Shown one piece after another: positions 24,840 through 33,369 of a stretch of DNA of 64,000 nucleotides. Location of the stretch: the NCBI RefSeq assembly GCF_035918095.1, contig NZ_CP109137.1:1364001-1428000 (forward strand), written 5' to 3'. Within the stretch, counting starts at the first letter, position 1, and every line of letters starts with the position of its first letter. The notes beneath the pieces are model-generated. The model was not told where the DNA came from. It made no database searches and worked only from the letters and a program-made list of their open reading frames with translations. This DNA comes from Streptomyces sp. NBC_01750 (lineage in GTDB: Bacteria; Actinomycetota; Actinomycetes; Streptomycetales; Streptomycetaceae). A program made the translations under genes and the position numbers.

Positions 24840-26173
24840 CCGAAGTGCTCCTGCTCCTCGTGGCGGTGCTGCTCTCGCTCGCCTGTGGAGCCTTCGTCGC
24901 GGCGGAGTTCTCCCTCACCACGGTCGAACGCGGCGACCTCGAAGGGGCCGTCGAGCGCGGCGAGCGGGGGGCGGCGAGCGCCCTCAGGGCCGTACGCAGC
25001 CTCACCTTCCAGCTCTCCGGCGCCCAGCTCGGCATCACCGTCACCAACCTGGTCGTCGGCATGCTCTCCGAGCCGTCGATCGCCAGGCTGATCCGCGGAC
25101 CGCTGGAGGCAATCGGCTTCTCCCCCTCCGTGGCCTCGTCGGCGGCCCTGGTCATCGGTACCGCGCTGTCCACCATCGTGCTGATGGTCGTCGGCGAACT
25201 GGTCCCGAAGAACTGGGCCATCTCGTCGCCGCTCGCTGTTGCGAAGGTGGTGGCCACCCCGCAGCGGGTCTTCACCGCCGCCTTCAAGCCCTTCATCAGC
25301 CATCTCAACAACACCGCCAACCGCATCCTGCGCCGGCTCGGCATGGAGCCGACCGAAGAGCTGGCCTCCGCCCGCAGCCCGCAGGAACTGGTCGCCCTGG
25401 CCCGTCACTCCGCCAAGGAGGGAGCGCTGGAGGCGGACACCGCCGAGCTGTTCGTACGCACCCTCAAGCTGGCCGAGCTGACCGCCGAGAACGTGATGAC
25501 CCCCAGGGTCCAGGTCACGGCCCTCGAAGTGCAGGCCACCGCCGAGGACGTCGCCAATGCCACACGCGCGACCGGCCTGTCCCGCTTCCCGGTCTACCGG
25601 GGCAACCTGGACACCGTCGTCGGCATAGCGCACATCAAGGACGTCCTTGCGGTTCCGGCCGAAGAGCGTATTCGTCACCCCGTCTCCGAGCTGATGCGTG
25701 AGCCGCTGCTGGTGCCCGAGTCGCTGACGGTGGACCGGCTGCTGGACCGGCTGTCCGGCAAGAACACGATGGCCGTCGTCATCGACGAGTACGGCGGCAC
25801 GGCCGGTGTGGTGACACTGGAGGACATCGTCGAGGAGGTCGTCGGCGAAGTGCGCGACGAGCACGATCCGCACGAGACGCCGGACCTGGCTCCGGCGGGC
25901 GAGGACGAGGACGGGCGCGCGCTCTGGTCGGCGGACGGCGCGGCGCGCACCGACCAGCTGGAGCGGGTCGGACTCCGGGTGCCGGAAGGACCGTACGAGA
26001 CCCTCGCCGGCCTGATCGCCACCAAACTGGGGCGCATCCCCAAGGAGGGCGACCGGATCGAACTCGAGGACTGGCGGCTCGATGTCGTCGACGCCTCCGG
26101 GCGGCGGGCGGCGCGGGTGCTGATGCACGCGCCGCTCCCGTCGGACGACGACGCCCAGGAGGCCGGACGATGA
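24836..26173 (+). CDS. CNNM/CorC-type membrane protein with CBS pair (hemolysin family)
   Basis: 445 aa. An N-terminal CNNM (DUF21) membrane domain (residues 1-190: FVAAEFSLTTVERGDLE, then LTFQLSGAQLGITVTNLVVG, MVVGELVPKNWAI) is followed by two CBS modules (about 205-330, with NVMTPRVQVTALEV and VIDEYGGTAGVVTLEDIVEE) and a CorC/HlyC C-terminal domain (about 350-435). Proteins of this family transport or sense Mg or Co ions. The stop overlaps the next gene by 4 bp (ATGA), so a paralogous pair is made together. Confidence 0.93.
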   Translation: MTEVLLLLVAVLLSLACGAFVAAEFSLTTVERGDLEGAVERGERGAASALRAVRSLTFQLSGAQLGITVTNLVVGMLSEPSIARLIRGPLEAIGFSPSVASSAALVIGTALSTIVLMVVGELVPKNWAISSPLAVAKVVATPQRVFTAAFKPFISHLNNTANRILRRLGMEPTEELASARSPQELVALARHSAKEGALEADTAELFVRTLKLAELTAENVMTPRVQVTALEVQATAEDVANATRATGLSRFPVYRGNLDTVVGIAHIKDVLAVPAEERIRHPVSELMREPLLVPESLTVDRLLDRLSGKNTMAVVIDEYGGTAGVVTLEDIVEEVVGEVRDEHDPHETPDLAPAGEDEDGRALWSADGAARTDQLERVGLRVPEGPYETLAGLIATKLGRIPKEGDRIELEDWRLDVVDASGRRAARVLMHAPLPSDDDAQEAGR

Positions 26174-27183
26174 CCGCGATCCAGCTCCTCATCGGCTTGC
26201 TGACCCTGGTGGTCAACGCCTTCTTCGTCGGCGCGGAGTTCGCCCTGATCTCCGTGCGCCGCAGCCAGGTCGAGCCGGAGGCGGAGGCCGGGGACCGGCG
26301 GGCGCGCAGCGTCATCTGGGGTCTCGAACATGTCTCGGCCCTGCTGGCGGCCGCTCAGCTCGGCATCACGCTCTGCACCCTGGTACTCGGTATCGTCGCC
26401 GAGCCCGCCATCGCGAATCTGCTGGAGCCGGTGTTCAACGCGGTGGGTGTGCCGCACGGCCTGATCCACCCGATCTCGTTCGTGATCGCGCTGACCCTGG
26501 CGACGTATCTGCACATGCTCCTCGGCGAGATGGTGCCGAAGAACATCGCACTGGCCGAGCCCAAGCGCACCGCGCTGCTGCTCGGCCCGCCGCTCGTCAC
26601 GCTGGCCCGGACACTGCGCCCGGTGATCTTCACCGTCAACGCCTTCGCCAACGGTCTGCTCAAACTCTTGCGGGTCGAGGCGAAGGGGGAGGTGGCCGCC
26701 ACCTACTCGGACGACGAACTGGCGCGGCTGGTGCGCGACGCCGGCGATGCCGGGCTGCTCGACGACCGCTCGGCCGAACGGCTGCGCGATGCGCTGGAGC
26801 TCGGGCGCAGGCCGGTGCGGGACGTCGTGGTGCCGGTGGAGCGGGTCGTGTACGCCCTGGTCGGGACCACGCCCGAGCAGCTGGAGCGGCTGGCGGCGGA
26901 ATCCGGGTTCTCCCGCTTCCCGGTGGTGGACTCGGGCAACCGGATCCTTGGCTATCTCCATGTGAAGGACGCTCTGGACGCCGCTCCGCGCGATGTTCCG
27001 TTCCCGGTCACGGCGATGCGGCCGATCGCGCGGGTGCGCGCGACGACGCCGCTCGACGATGTACTGACCGCGATGCGTCGCAGCCGTACCCACCTGGCGG
27101 CCGTCGTCGACGAGAGCGGCAGGCCCGAGGGCCTGGTGACGATGGAGGACGTACTGCGCGAGCTGGTAGGCCGGCCCCGCTAG
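26170..27183 (+). CDS. CNNM-type membrane protein with CBS pair, lacks CorC/HlyC domain
   Basis: 337 aa paralogue of the preceding gene. CNNM domain: FFVGAEFALISVRRSQVEPE, LLAAAQLGITLCTLVLGIVA, LGEMVPKNIALAEP. The CBS modules end with AVVDESGRPEGLVTMEDVLR followed by ELVG, after which the protein stops. It therefore lacks the C-terminal transporter-associated CorC/HlyC domain found in its partner. The pair may work as a hetero-oligomer. Its end overlaps the convergent holin-like gene by 4 bp. Confidence 0.92.
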   Translation: MTAIQLLIGLLTLVVNAFFVGAEFALISVRRSQVEPEAEAGDRRARSVIWGLEHVSALLAAAQLGITLCTLVLGIVAEPAIANLLEPVFNAVGVPHGLIHPISFVIALTLATYLHMLLGEMVPKNIALAEPKRTALLLGPPLVTLARTLRPVIFTVNAFANGLLKLLRVEAKGEVAATYSDDELARLVRDAGDAGLLDDRSAERLRDALELGRRPVRDVVVPVERVVYALVGTTPEQLERLAAESGFSRFPVVDSGNRILGYLHVKDALDAAPRDVPFPVTAMRPIARVRATTPLDDVLTAMRRSRTHLAAVVDESGRPEGLVTMEDVLRELVGRPR

Positions 27184-27443
27184 CGCGCCTCTGTGGTGGT
27201 GGCGGCCCGTTCCGTGGTCTCGGTGAGACCCGGGCCGGGCCGTCCCGCTTTGGCGGCGCCGATCGCGGTAAGGACGGCGAGGAGGGTGGCCAGGCCCGCC
27301 GTGGCGAGGGCGTCGAGCCAGTCGACGTCGAAGAGGTTCGTCGCGCCTGCCATCAGGACTGCGCCGAAGGACTGGGCGAAGGTGCGGACGGCGCGTTCCG
27401 CCGTGGCCTTCCAGAAGTCTGAGGTGAACATGCTCTGGCACAT
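27180..27443 (-). CDS. Holin-like small membrane protein (r1t-type)
   Basis: 87 aa. The start (MFTSDFWKATAERAVRTFAQ) and the two hydrophobic segments (FGAVLMAGATNLF, then DVDWLDALATAGLATLLAVL followed by TAIGAA) match the layout of phage r1t-type holins that occur as lone genes in Streptomyces. The C-terminus is a Pro/Gly/Thr-rich tail (KAGRPGPGLTETTERAATTT). Two start choices exist (M1 or the M at residue 5). No endolysin or phage genes are nearby. Confidence 0.72.
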   Translation of the reverse strand: MCQSMFTSDFWKATAERAVRTFAQSFGAVLMAGATNLFDVDWLDALATAGLATLLAVLTAIGAAKAGRPGPGLTETTERAATTTEAR

Positions 27444-27482
27444 ACTGCGGAACGCGCCGTACCGACAGCCCTCGCGGCAGAT

Positions 27483-28487
27483 CTAGAGCGCGGTCGCGCC
27501 CAGCCAGGCGTCGAGAACCGCGCGATCGCCGACGACGCTGAAGCGCTCGTCGTCCGCGCGGTGACGCCCGTGGAGGAGCAACAGCAGATCGCCGGCCGTG
27601 GCCTCGACACCGACGTCAGCCTCAGCCGCGCTCTTCGTCCAGCCGAAACCGGCCTGCCCGAAGGTGATCGTCCAGCCGGCGCCGGTGTCCGCGGCAGACA
27701 GCCGGACCGAGCCGTCCGCCAGGAGGCCGACGGGCTCGGCGAGCCAGGAGAAGTACGGCAGGTTCTCCAGGAATTCCTCAATACCGTCGGCCGCCGTGCC
27801 CGCCGGGACACGGGGTTCGAGACCCAGGGCCAGTTCGGCGTCGGCGAGATGGACGACGGCCTCGAAGTGCAGCCGGCGCGGGAAGAAACGCACACGCCGG
27901 TCGGCGCCGTGGGACCACATCGGCGTCTCGGGATCGACGGACCGCAGGGTGCGCAGCGTGGCCTCGGCACTGCGGGCCAGCCACTGCGGGTACTCCTTCG
28001 GGTCGTCGGGCAGCTCGAGAGGCACATCCCGCGACCAGACGCGCTCGGCGGCCCGGGTCCGTACGAGATGTTCCATCCAGCGGTGCGTGGCGCCGTGGTG
28101 CCTGACGAGGTCGGCGAAGGTCCAGCCGGGGCAGCTGGGCACGGGCGTGGCCGGGTCCACGTCCCGTACGGTCTCGACGAACCGGCGCGTCAGCTGCTCG
28201 ACGGCGTCGCAGTACAGCTCGTACTGATCGTCGTCGAGACCGAAACCCTCGGGTATCCGCAGCAGGTCCTCCCGCCAGGCCCCGTCGGGCTGCCGCGCTG
28301 CCGCCCCGCGCATGAGTGCGGAGAGGGCACGGCGGTCGGCGGGCGAGAGCCGGTCGAGCAGATACCCGGTCGTCTCCAGCCATTTCACCGCGGTGTCCGG
28401 GTCGAGCACATCGTCGTCGCAGGTGTCGATCGTGGTCACAACGTCGGCCAGCGCCTCGGCCAGCGCGTTCAGCAGCGCGTCACTCAC
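27483..28487 (-). CDS. MDMPI-type (DinB-like) protein with N-terminal extension
   Basis: 334 aa from a GTG with a GGAGGG ribosome binding site. From about residue 85 it has the mycothiol-dependent maleylpyruvate isomerase N-terminal fold (VETVRDVDPATPVPSCPGWT, FADLVRHHGATHRWMEHLV), then the C-terminal MDMPI domain (VRFFPRRLHFEAVVHLADAE, GDLLLLLHGR, DRAVLDAWL). The first 85 residues (NALAEALADVVTTIDTCDDD, KWLETTGYLLDRLSPADRRA) are unusual in this family. Function is probably mycothiol-dependent but unknown. It is divergent from the SGNH hydrolase. Confidence 0.8.
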   Translation of the reverse strand: MSDALLNALAEALADVVTTIDTCDDDVLDPDTAVKWLETTGYLLDRLSPADRRALSALMRGAAARQPDGAWREDLLRIPEGFGLDDDQYELYCDAVEQLTRRFVETVRDVDPATPVPSCPGWTFADLVRHHGATHRWMEHLVRTRAAERVWSRDVPLELPDDPKEYPQWLARSAEATLRTLRSVDPETPMWSHGADRRVRFFPRRLHFEAVVHLADAELALGLEPRVPAGTAADGIEEFLENLPYFSWLAEPVGLLADGSVRLSAADTGAGWTITFGQAGFGWTKSAAEADVGVEATAGDLLLLLHGRHRADDERFSVVGDRAVLDAWLGATAL

Positions 28488-28545
28488 AGGGCTCCCTCCG
28501 GGTACGGAACCGGGGGACCTTACCGCGCGGTACGATCTCTCCGCC

Positions 28546-29325
28546 ATGGAGATGAATGCCAACTACACCAGTTTTGTCGCCCTCGGTGACTCCTTCACCG
28601 AGGGCATGTCCGACCTGTTGCCCGACGGCTCGTACCGCGGCTGGGCGGATCTGCTCGCGGGCCGGCTGGCCGCACGCAGCCCGGGATTCCGGTACGCGAA
28701 TCTCGCCGTACGCGGAAAGCTCATCGGGCAGATCCTCGACGAGCAGGTCGACGTGGCGGCCGCCATGCAGGCGGACGTGGTCACGCTGGTGGGCGGGCTC
28801 AATGACACGCTGCGGCCCAAGTACGACATGGGACGGGTGCACGGGCTCCTGGAGGAGGCCGTCGAGAAGCTGGCGCCGTCCTGCGGCCGGCTGGTCCTGA
28901 TGCGCAGCCCCGGCCGCACCGGACCGGTGATGGAACGGTTCCGCCCCCGTATGGAGGAGCTGTTCGGCTTCATCGACGGCCTGGCGGCCCGGCACGGTGC
29001 GCTGGTGGTGGATCTGTATGGCTCCGAGGTGCTCGGCGACCAGCGGCTGTGGGACGTGGACCGGCTGCATCTGACGGCCGAGGGGCACCGGCGGGTCGCC
29101 GAGGCCGTCTGGCAGAAGCTGGGCCTGGAGGCGGAGGACGACTGGCAGTCGTTGCTGCCGCCCGCACTGCGGACCGGCTGGGCATCGCGGCGGGTCGGCG
29201 ATCTGCGGTTCGCGCGCCAGTACTTGGGGCCGTGGATAGGGCGGCGGCTGACAGGACGCTCCTCGGGTGACGGCCGGCCGGCGAAGCGGACCGAGCTGCT
29301 GCCGTACGAGCCGCCGCTCTCGTAG
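28546..29325 (+). CDS. SGNH/GDSL-family hydrolase
   Basis: 259 aa. The catalytic GDSFTEG block (residues 13-19) holds the Ser; the Gly and Asn oxyanion residues are at NLAVRGK and GGLND; the final catalytic Asp-His is in DVDRLHLTAEGHRRVA. No signal peptide is visible, so it should be intracellular, likely an esterase or lipase-like enzyme. The ATG at 28546 was chosen; a second ATG follows at 28552. The gene is divergent from the MDMPI-type gene and precedes purB by 59 bp. Confidence 0.9.
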   Translation: MEMNANYTSFVALGDSFTEGMSDLLPDGSYRGWADLLAGRLAARSPGFRYANLAVRGKLIGQILDEQVDVAAAMQADVVTLVGGLNDTLRPKYDMGRVHGLLEEAVEKLAPSCGRLVLMRSPGRTGPVMERFRPRMEELFGFIDGLAARHGALVVDLYGSEVLGDQRLWDVDRLHLTAEGHRRVAEAVWQKLGLEAEDDWQSLLPPALRTGWASRRVGDLRFARQYLGPWIGRRLTGRSSGDGRPAKRTELLPYEPPLS

Positions 29326-29384
29326 CAACGTACAACCGGGGCCGCGGCGCTGGCCTGCAGAAACCGCCAGTAGAATCTGGTTGC

Positions 29385-30827
29385 GTGACTGCTCTGTCTG
29401 CGAAGCCTCGCATCCCCAATGTCCTGGCCGGCCGCTACGCCTCTGCGGAGCTGGCCGTCCTGTGGTCCCCCGAGCAGAAGGTGAAGCTGGAGCGTCAGCT
29501 CTGGCTCGCGGTGCTGCGCGCCCAGAAGGACCTCGGCATCGAGGTGCCCGAGGCCGCGCTCGCCGACTACGAGCGGGTGCTCGACCAGGTCGACCTGGCG
29601 TCGATCGCCGAGCGCGAGAAGGTCACCCGCCACGACGTGAAGGCCCGGATCGAGGAGTTCAACGCGCTCGCGGGCCATGAGCAGGTCCACAAGGGCATGA
29701 CCTCCCGCGATCTGACCGAGAACGTCGAGCAGCTGCAGATCCGGCTCTCCCTGGAACTGATGCGCGACCGCACCGTCGCGGTGCTGGCGCGGCTGGGCAG
29801 GCTTGCCGGTGAGTACGCCGAGCTGGTCATGGCCGGGCGCTCGCACAATGTCGCCGCGCAGGCCACGACGCTCGGCAAGCGCTTCGCGACCGCGGCCGAC
29901 GAGCTGCTGGTGGCGTACGGACGACTCGAGGACCTCCTCGGCCGCTACCCGCTGCGCGGGATCAAGGGCCCGGTCGGCACTGCGCAGGACATGCTCGACC
30001 TGCTGGGCGGGGACACCGCGAAGCTCGCGGAGCTCGAGCAGCGCATCGCCGGGCACCTCGGCTTCGCGCACGCCTTCACCTCGGTCGGACAGGTCTACCC
30101 CCGCTCGCTCGACTACGACGTCGTCTCCGCACTGGTGCAGCTCGCCGCGGCGCCGTCCTCCGTCGCCAGGACGATCCGGCTGATGGCCGGACACGAGCTG
30201 GTCACCGAGGGCTTCAAGCCCGGCCAGGTCGGCTCCTCCGCGATGCCGCACAAGATGAACACCCGCTCCTGCGAGCGCGTCAACGGCCTGATGGTCATCC
30301 TGCGCGGCTATGCGTCGATGACGGGCGAGCTGGCGGGCGACCAGTGGAACGAGGGCGACGTCTCCTGCTCGGTGGTGCGCCGGGTGGCGCTGCCCGACGC
30401 GTTCTTCGCCTTCGACGGACTGCTGGAGACGTTCCTGACGGTGCTCGACGAATTCGGCGCGTTCCCCGCCGTCGTCGCCCGTGAGCTGGACCGGTACCTC
30501 CCGTTCCTCGCGACGACCAAGGTCCTGATGGCCGCGGTGCGCGCCGGGGTGGGCCGCGAGGTGGCGCACGAGGCCATCAAGGAGAACGCGGTCGCCTCGG
30601 CGCTGGCGATGCGCGAGCAGGGCGTCGAGCGCAACGAGCTGCTCGACAAGCTCGCCGCTGACCCGCGGATCCCGCTGGACCGCGTGCAGCTGGACGAGCT
30701 GATGGCCGACAAGCTGTCGTTCACCGGCGCGGCCGCGGATCAGGTAGCGGCGGTGATCTGCCGGATCGAGGAGATCGTCAAGCAGCACCCGGCGGCCGCC
30801 GGCTACACCCCGGGGTCGATCCTCTGA
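29385..30827 (+). CDS. purB: Adenylosuccinate lyase (PurB)
   Basis: 480 aa. It catalyses two steps of purine synthesis, SAICAR to AICAR and adenylosuccinate to AMP. The superfamily signature GSSAMPHKMNTRSCERVNG is intact, as are HKGMTSRDLTEN (catalytic His region) and GRSHNVAAQATTLGKR. It starts with GTG. The stop overlaps a CTG that may start the mug-type gene. Confidence 0.95.
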   Translation: MTALSAKPRIPNVLAGRYASAELAVLWSPEQKVKLERQLWLAVLRAQKDLGIEVPEAALADYERVLDQVDLASIAEREKVTRHDVKARIEEFNALAGHEQVHKGMTSRDLTENVEQLQIRLSLELMRDRTVAVLARLGRLAGEYAELVMAGRSHNVAAQATTLGKRFATAADELLVAYGRLEDLLGRYPLRGIKGPVGTAQDMLDLLGGDTAKLAELEQRIAGHLGFAHAFTSVGQVYPRSLDYDVVSALVQLAAAPSSVARTIRLMAGHELVTEGFKPGQVGSSAMPHKMNTRSCERVNGLMVILRGYASMTGELAGDQWNEGDVSCSVVRRVALPDAFFAFDGLLETFLTVLDEFGAFPAVVARELDRYLPFLATTKVLMAAVRAGVGREVAHEAIKENAVASALAMREQGVERNELLDKLAADPRIPLDRVQLDELMADKLSFTGAAADQVAAVICRIEEIVKQHPAAAGYTPGSIL

Positions 30828-31363
30828 CCCCCGACGAGCTCGAGGCCGCCCGCGACCGCATCGTTCCGGATGTGGTCGCGGGTGGCCTGTCCGTGCTCTT
30901 CTGCGGTATCAACCCCGGCCTGATGACGGCCGCGACGGGCCATCACTTCGCCCGGCCCGGCAACCGGTTCTGGCCGGTGCTGCATCTGTCGGGGTTCACG
31001 CCGTATCAGTTCAGGCCCGCGGAGCAGGAGAAGCTGCTCGGCCACCGTCTCGGCATCACCAACGTCGTCGCGCGGGCGACGGCGCGCGCCGACGAGCTGA
31101 GCGACGAGGAGTTCCGCGAGGGCGGACAGCTGCTCACCGCCAAGGTGGAGCGGCTGCGGCCGCGGTGGCTGGCGGTCGTCGGCGTCACGGCCTACCGCAC
31201 GGCTTTCGGCGACAGGAAGGCACAGATCGGGCGGCAGGTGCGCATGATCGGCGAGACGAGGATCTGGGCGCTGCCCAACCCGAGCGGGCTCAACGCCCAC
31301 TGGACCGCGCAGACGATGGCTGAGGAGTTCGGCAGGCTGCGTGCTGCCGCCGAGGCCTCCTAG
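30824..31363 (+). CDS. mug: G/U mismatch-specific DNA glycosylase (Mug/TDG family), possible CTG start
   Basis: 179 aa if it starts at the CTG at 30824 (LTPDELEAARDRIVPDVVAG); 163 aa from the first standard start, GTG 30872. The motif LFCGINPGLMTAATGHHFAR holds the catalytic Asn, and WALPNPSGLNAHW is the second signature of the family. The residues before GTG 30872 fit the family N-terminus, and the CTG overlaps the purB stop as CTGA, as in coupled translation. The enzyme removes uracil or thymine opposite G. It overlaps the convergent gene by 4 bp. Confidence 0.88.
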   Translation: MTPDELEAARDRIVPDVVAGGLSVLFCGINPGLMTAATGHHFARPGNRFWPVLHLSGFTPYQFRPAEQEKLLGHRLGITNVVARATARADELSDEEFREGGQLLTAKVERLRPRWLAVVGVTAYRTAFGDRKAQIGRQVRMIGETRIWALPNPSGLNAHWTAQTMAEEFGRLRAAAEAS

Positions 31364-31779
31364 AACGGATCTGTCTCGGTCACGACCGCGAGCAGTTGTG
31401 TCTCGGAGGCGCCTATCGCGATCCATCGGTCGTCGATACGCCACAGGTGCAGATACGGGAGCAGCGCACTGAGCCGGAGCCACGGTTCCGGAACGTCCTC
31501 GTCCGCGTCGGCGCGCAATCCGGTACCGGCGAGACTGAAGTGGTCCGGCTCGTTCCAGCGTTCGGTGAGCCGGACCAGCAGCGCCTCGTGTTCGGCTGCG
31601 CGCTGCTCCGCGTCCGTCTCCGCATCCGCGTCGCTCTCCGCGCCGTCTGCGACCTGCCCGTTCAGCTCCGCGATGTGGAACCCCGGACCTTCGGTGCCGA
31701 CATCCGAGGGGCCGGGCTCCGCGGGGAACCCCCGGGAGCGCAGCAAGTCGATCGTGTCGAGGTGCTGTGCCGCGGTCAT
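31360..31779 (-). CDS. Conserved-looking hypothetical protein
   Basis: 139 aa from the ATG at 31777-31779. Features: an acidic middle (ADGAESDADAETDAEQRAAE), then a helical stretch and a C-terminal half with several Trp (LTERWNEPDHFSL, LHLWRIDDRWIAIGA). It has no signal peptide or membrane segment and no recognised domain. It could be a small immunity-like or regulatory protein; no function is assigned. Confidence 0.6.
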   Translation of the reverse strand: MTAAQHLDTIDLLRSRGFPAEPGPSDVGTEGPGFHIAELNGQVADGAESDADAETDAEQRAAEHEALLVRLTERWNEPDHFSLAGTGLRADADEDVPEPWLRLSALLPYLHLWRIDDRWIAIGASETQLLAVVTETDPF

Positions 31780-31988
31780 GCCCCCAGTAAACCGGCATGC
31801 ACTGACAACTGACAGTCCGTCAGGCCGCCACAAGGGAGCCATGGGGCGTGATCCGGCCACCGACGGGTACGGCCACGGCCAGAGACGTAACGTCGAGTTT
31901 CCCGGCCGGGTTTGTGCACAGTGGCGCAAGACCCGTCGCATCGTCGCCCCTAGCCTCACCGGAACAGCACGAACGAGGGGCGGCAGCG

Positions 31989-33278
31989 ATGAACTGGCTC
32001 ATCCACGACTACCGCGAGAGCGATCTCGCGGCAGTGGTCCACCTGATCGACACCACGGCCGAACTCGGCCAGGAGTCCGTCTTCTCCCTTGCCGAATGCA
32101 TCGGTGCGCTCACGTCCCGGCAGCCCGCCGTCGTCGCCGTTCACCAGGGCGTCCCCATCGGGGCGGCGCTCGCCTGTGTGGCCGGTGAGCGTGCCTGGGT
32201 GATGCGCATCGCCATCTCCTCGGCGTGGCGCGGCCGTGGCCTGGCCAGCGCGCTCCTGGTGGAACTCGAACGACGGCTCATCGCCGCCCGGGTGGGCCGT
32301 ATCGCCTATGTGCTGCCCGAGGAGGAGCTGCTCGGCGAGGGGCTGCTCAACGCCGGCTACACGCGCCGGCCGGCCGTGGCCTACTTCGAGAAGGTGGAGC
32401 CGCTGCACGGCCCCGCGGCCAGTCTGCTGGAGGACCTCGGCGGACGGTTCCTGCCGAACGACCTGTGGGCCAAGGTGGCCGGCATGGAGGCGGAGAAGGA
32501 CCTGATCGAGCGTCGCGTCGTGCTGCCGCTGGCGCAGCCGGAGCGCGCCGCCCGGCACGGGGTGCGGCCGCCGCGCGCCATCGCGTTGTTCGGTCCGCCC
32601 GGAACCGGGAAGACCACGTTCGCCCGGGGCATCGCCTCCAAACTCGGCTGGCCGTTCGTGGAACTGCTGCCTTCCCGGCTGGCCGACGAGGGAAATCTCG
32701 CGGCGGCATTGCGCAGCGCGTTCGCGCGGATCGCCGAGCTCGAGCGGGTGCTCGTCTTCATCGACGAGGTCGAGGAGATCGCGCCGGTCCGCGCGGAGCC
32801 CGCACAGCCCGGCGGGATGCACGGTGTGACCAATGAACTGCTCAAGCTCATCCCGGGCTTCCGGGAACGGGACGAGCGTCTGCTGGTGTGCGCCACCAAC
32901 TCCATCCGCTCGCTCGACCCGGCGTTCCTGCGGCCCGGCAGGTTCGACTACCTGATCCCGATCGGCACTCCGGACGAGGCGGCGCGGGCGGCGATCTGGT
33001 CCCGCTACGCGGACGGACGCTCCGACGTGGATGTGGCGGTGCTGGTGAGAGCCACCGAACTGTTCACTCCGGCGGACATCGAGCATGCGGCCCGGATCGC
33101 CGCCCAGTGCGCGTTCGAGCGGGATCTGGAGACGATCGGAAGCGGTACGGGCGATCAACGGGCGCTCGGCGCAAGCACCGAGGACTATCTGGAGGCCATC
33201 GGCCAGTGCCGGCCGACCGTGACGCCGGCGATGATCGAGCAGTTCGGCGCCGACATCACCGCCCACGCCCGGTTCTGA
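31989..33278 (+). CDS. Fusion of a GNAT domain and an AAA+ ATPase
   Basis: 429 aa. Residues 1-135 form a GNAT acetyltransferase domain (DYRESDLAAVVHLIDTTAEL, then RIAISSAWRGRGLASALLVE, GEGLLNAGYTRRPAVAYFEK). Residues about 165-420 form an AAA+ ATPase: Walker A FGPPGTGKTTFARG, Walker B VLVFIDEVEEI, sensor 1 LLVCATNSIRSLDP and the FLRPGRFDYLIPIG arginine finger region. Both parts keep their key residues. The arrangement could link ATP-driven remodelling to acetylation of a client protein. Function unknown. It stands in its own transcription unit. Confidence 0.88.
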   Translation: MNWLIHDYRESDLAAVVHLIDTTAELGQESVFSLAECIGALTSRQPAVVAVHQGVPIGAALACVAGERAWVMRIAISSAWRGRGLASALLVELERRLIAARVGRIAYVLPEEELLGEGLLNAGYTRRPAVAYFEKVEPLHGPAASLLEDLGGRFLPNDLWAKVAGMEAEKDLIERRVVLPLAQPERAARHGVRPPRAIALFGPPGTGKTTFARGIASKLGWPFVELLPSRLADEGNLAAALRSAFARIAELERVLVFIDEVEEIAPVRAEPAQPGGMHGVTNELLKLIPGFRERDERLLVCATNSIRSLDPAFLRPGRFDYLIPIGTPDEAARAAIWSRYADGRSDVDVAVLVRATELFTPADIEHAARIAAQCAFERDLETIGSGTGDQRALGASTEDYLEAIGQCRPTVTPAMIEQFGADITAHARF

Positions 33279-33369
33279 GGCGAATCCTCCGCCCCCTGCA
33301 CCACTCGCCGCCTCTGCTGTCAACGAGTACGATCCGGCCAGACACGCGCTCGAGCTGGGAGGACACACG

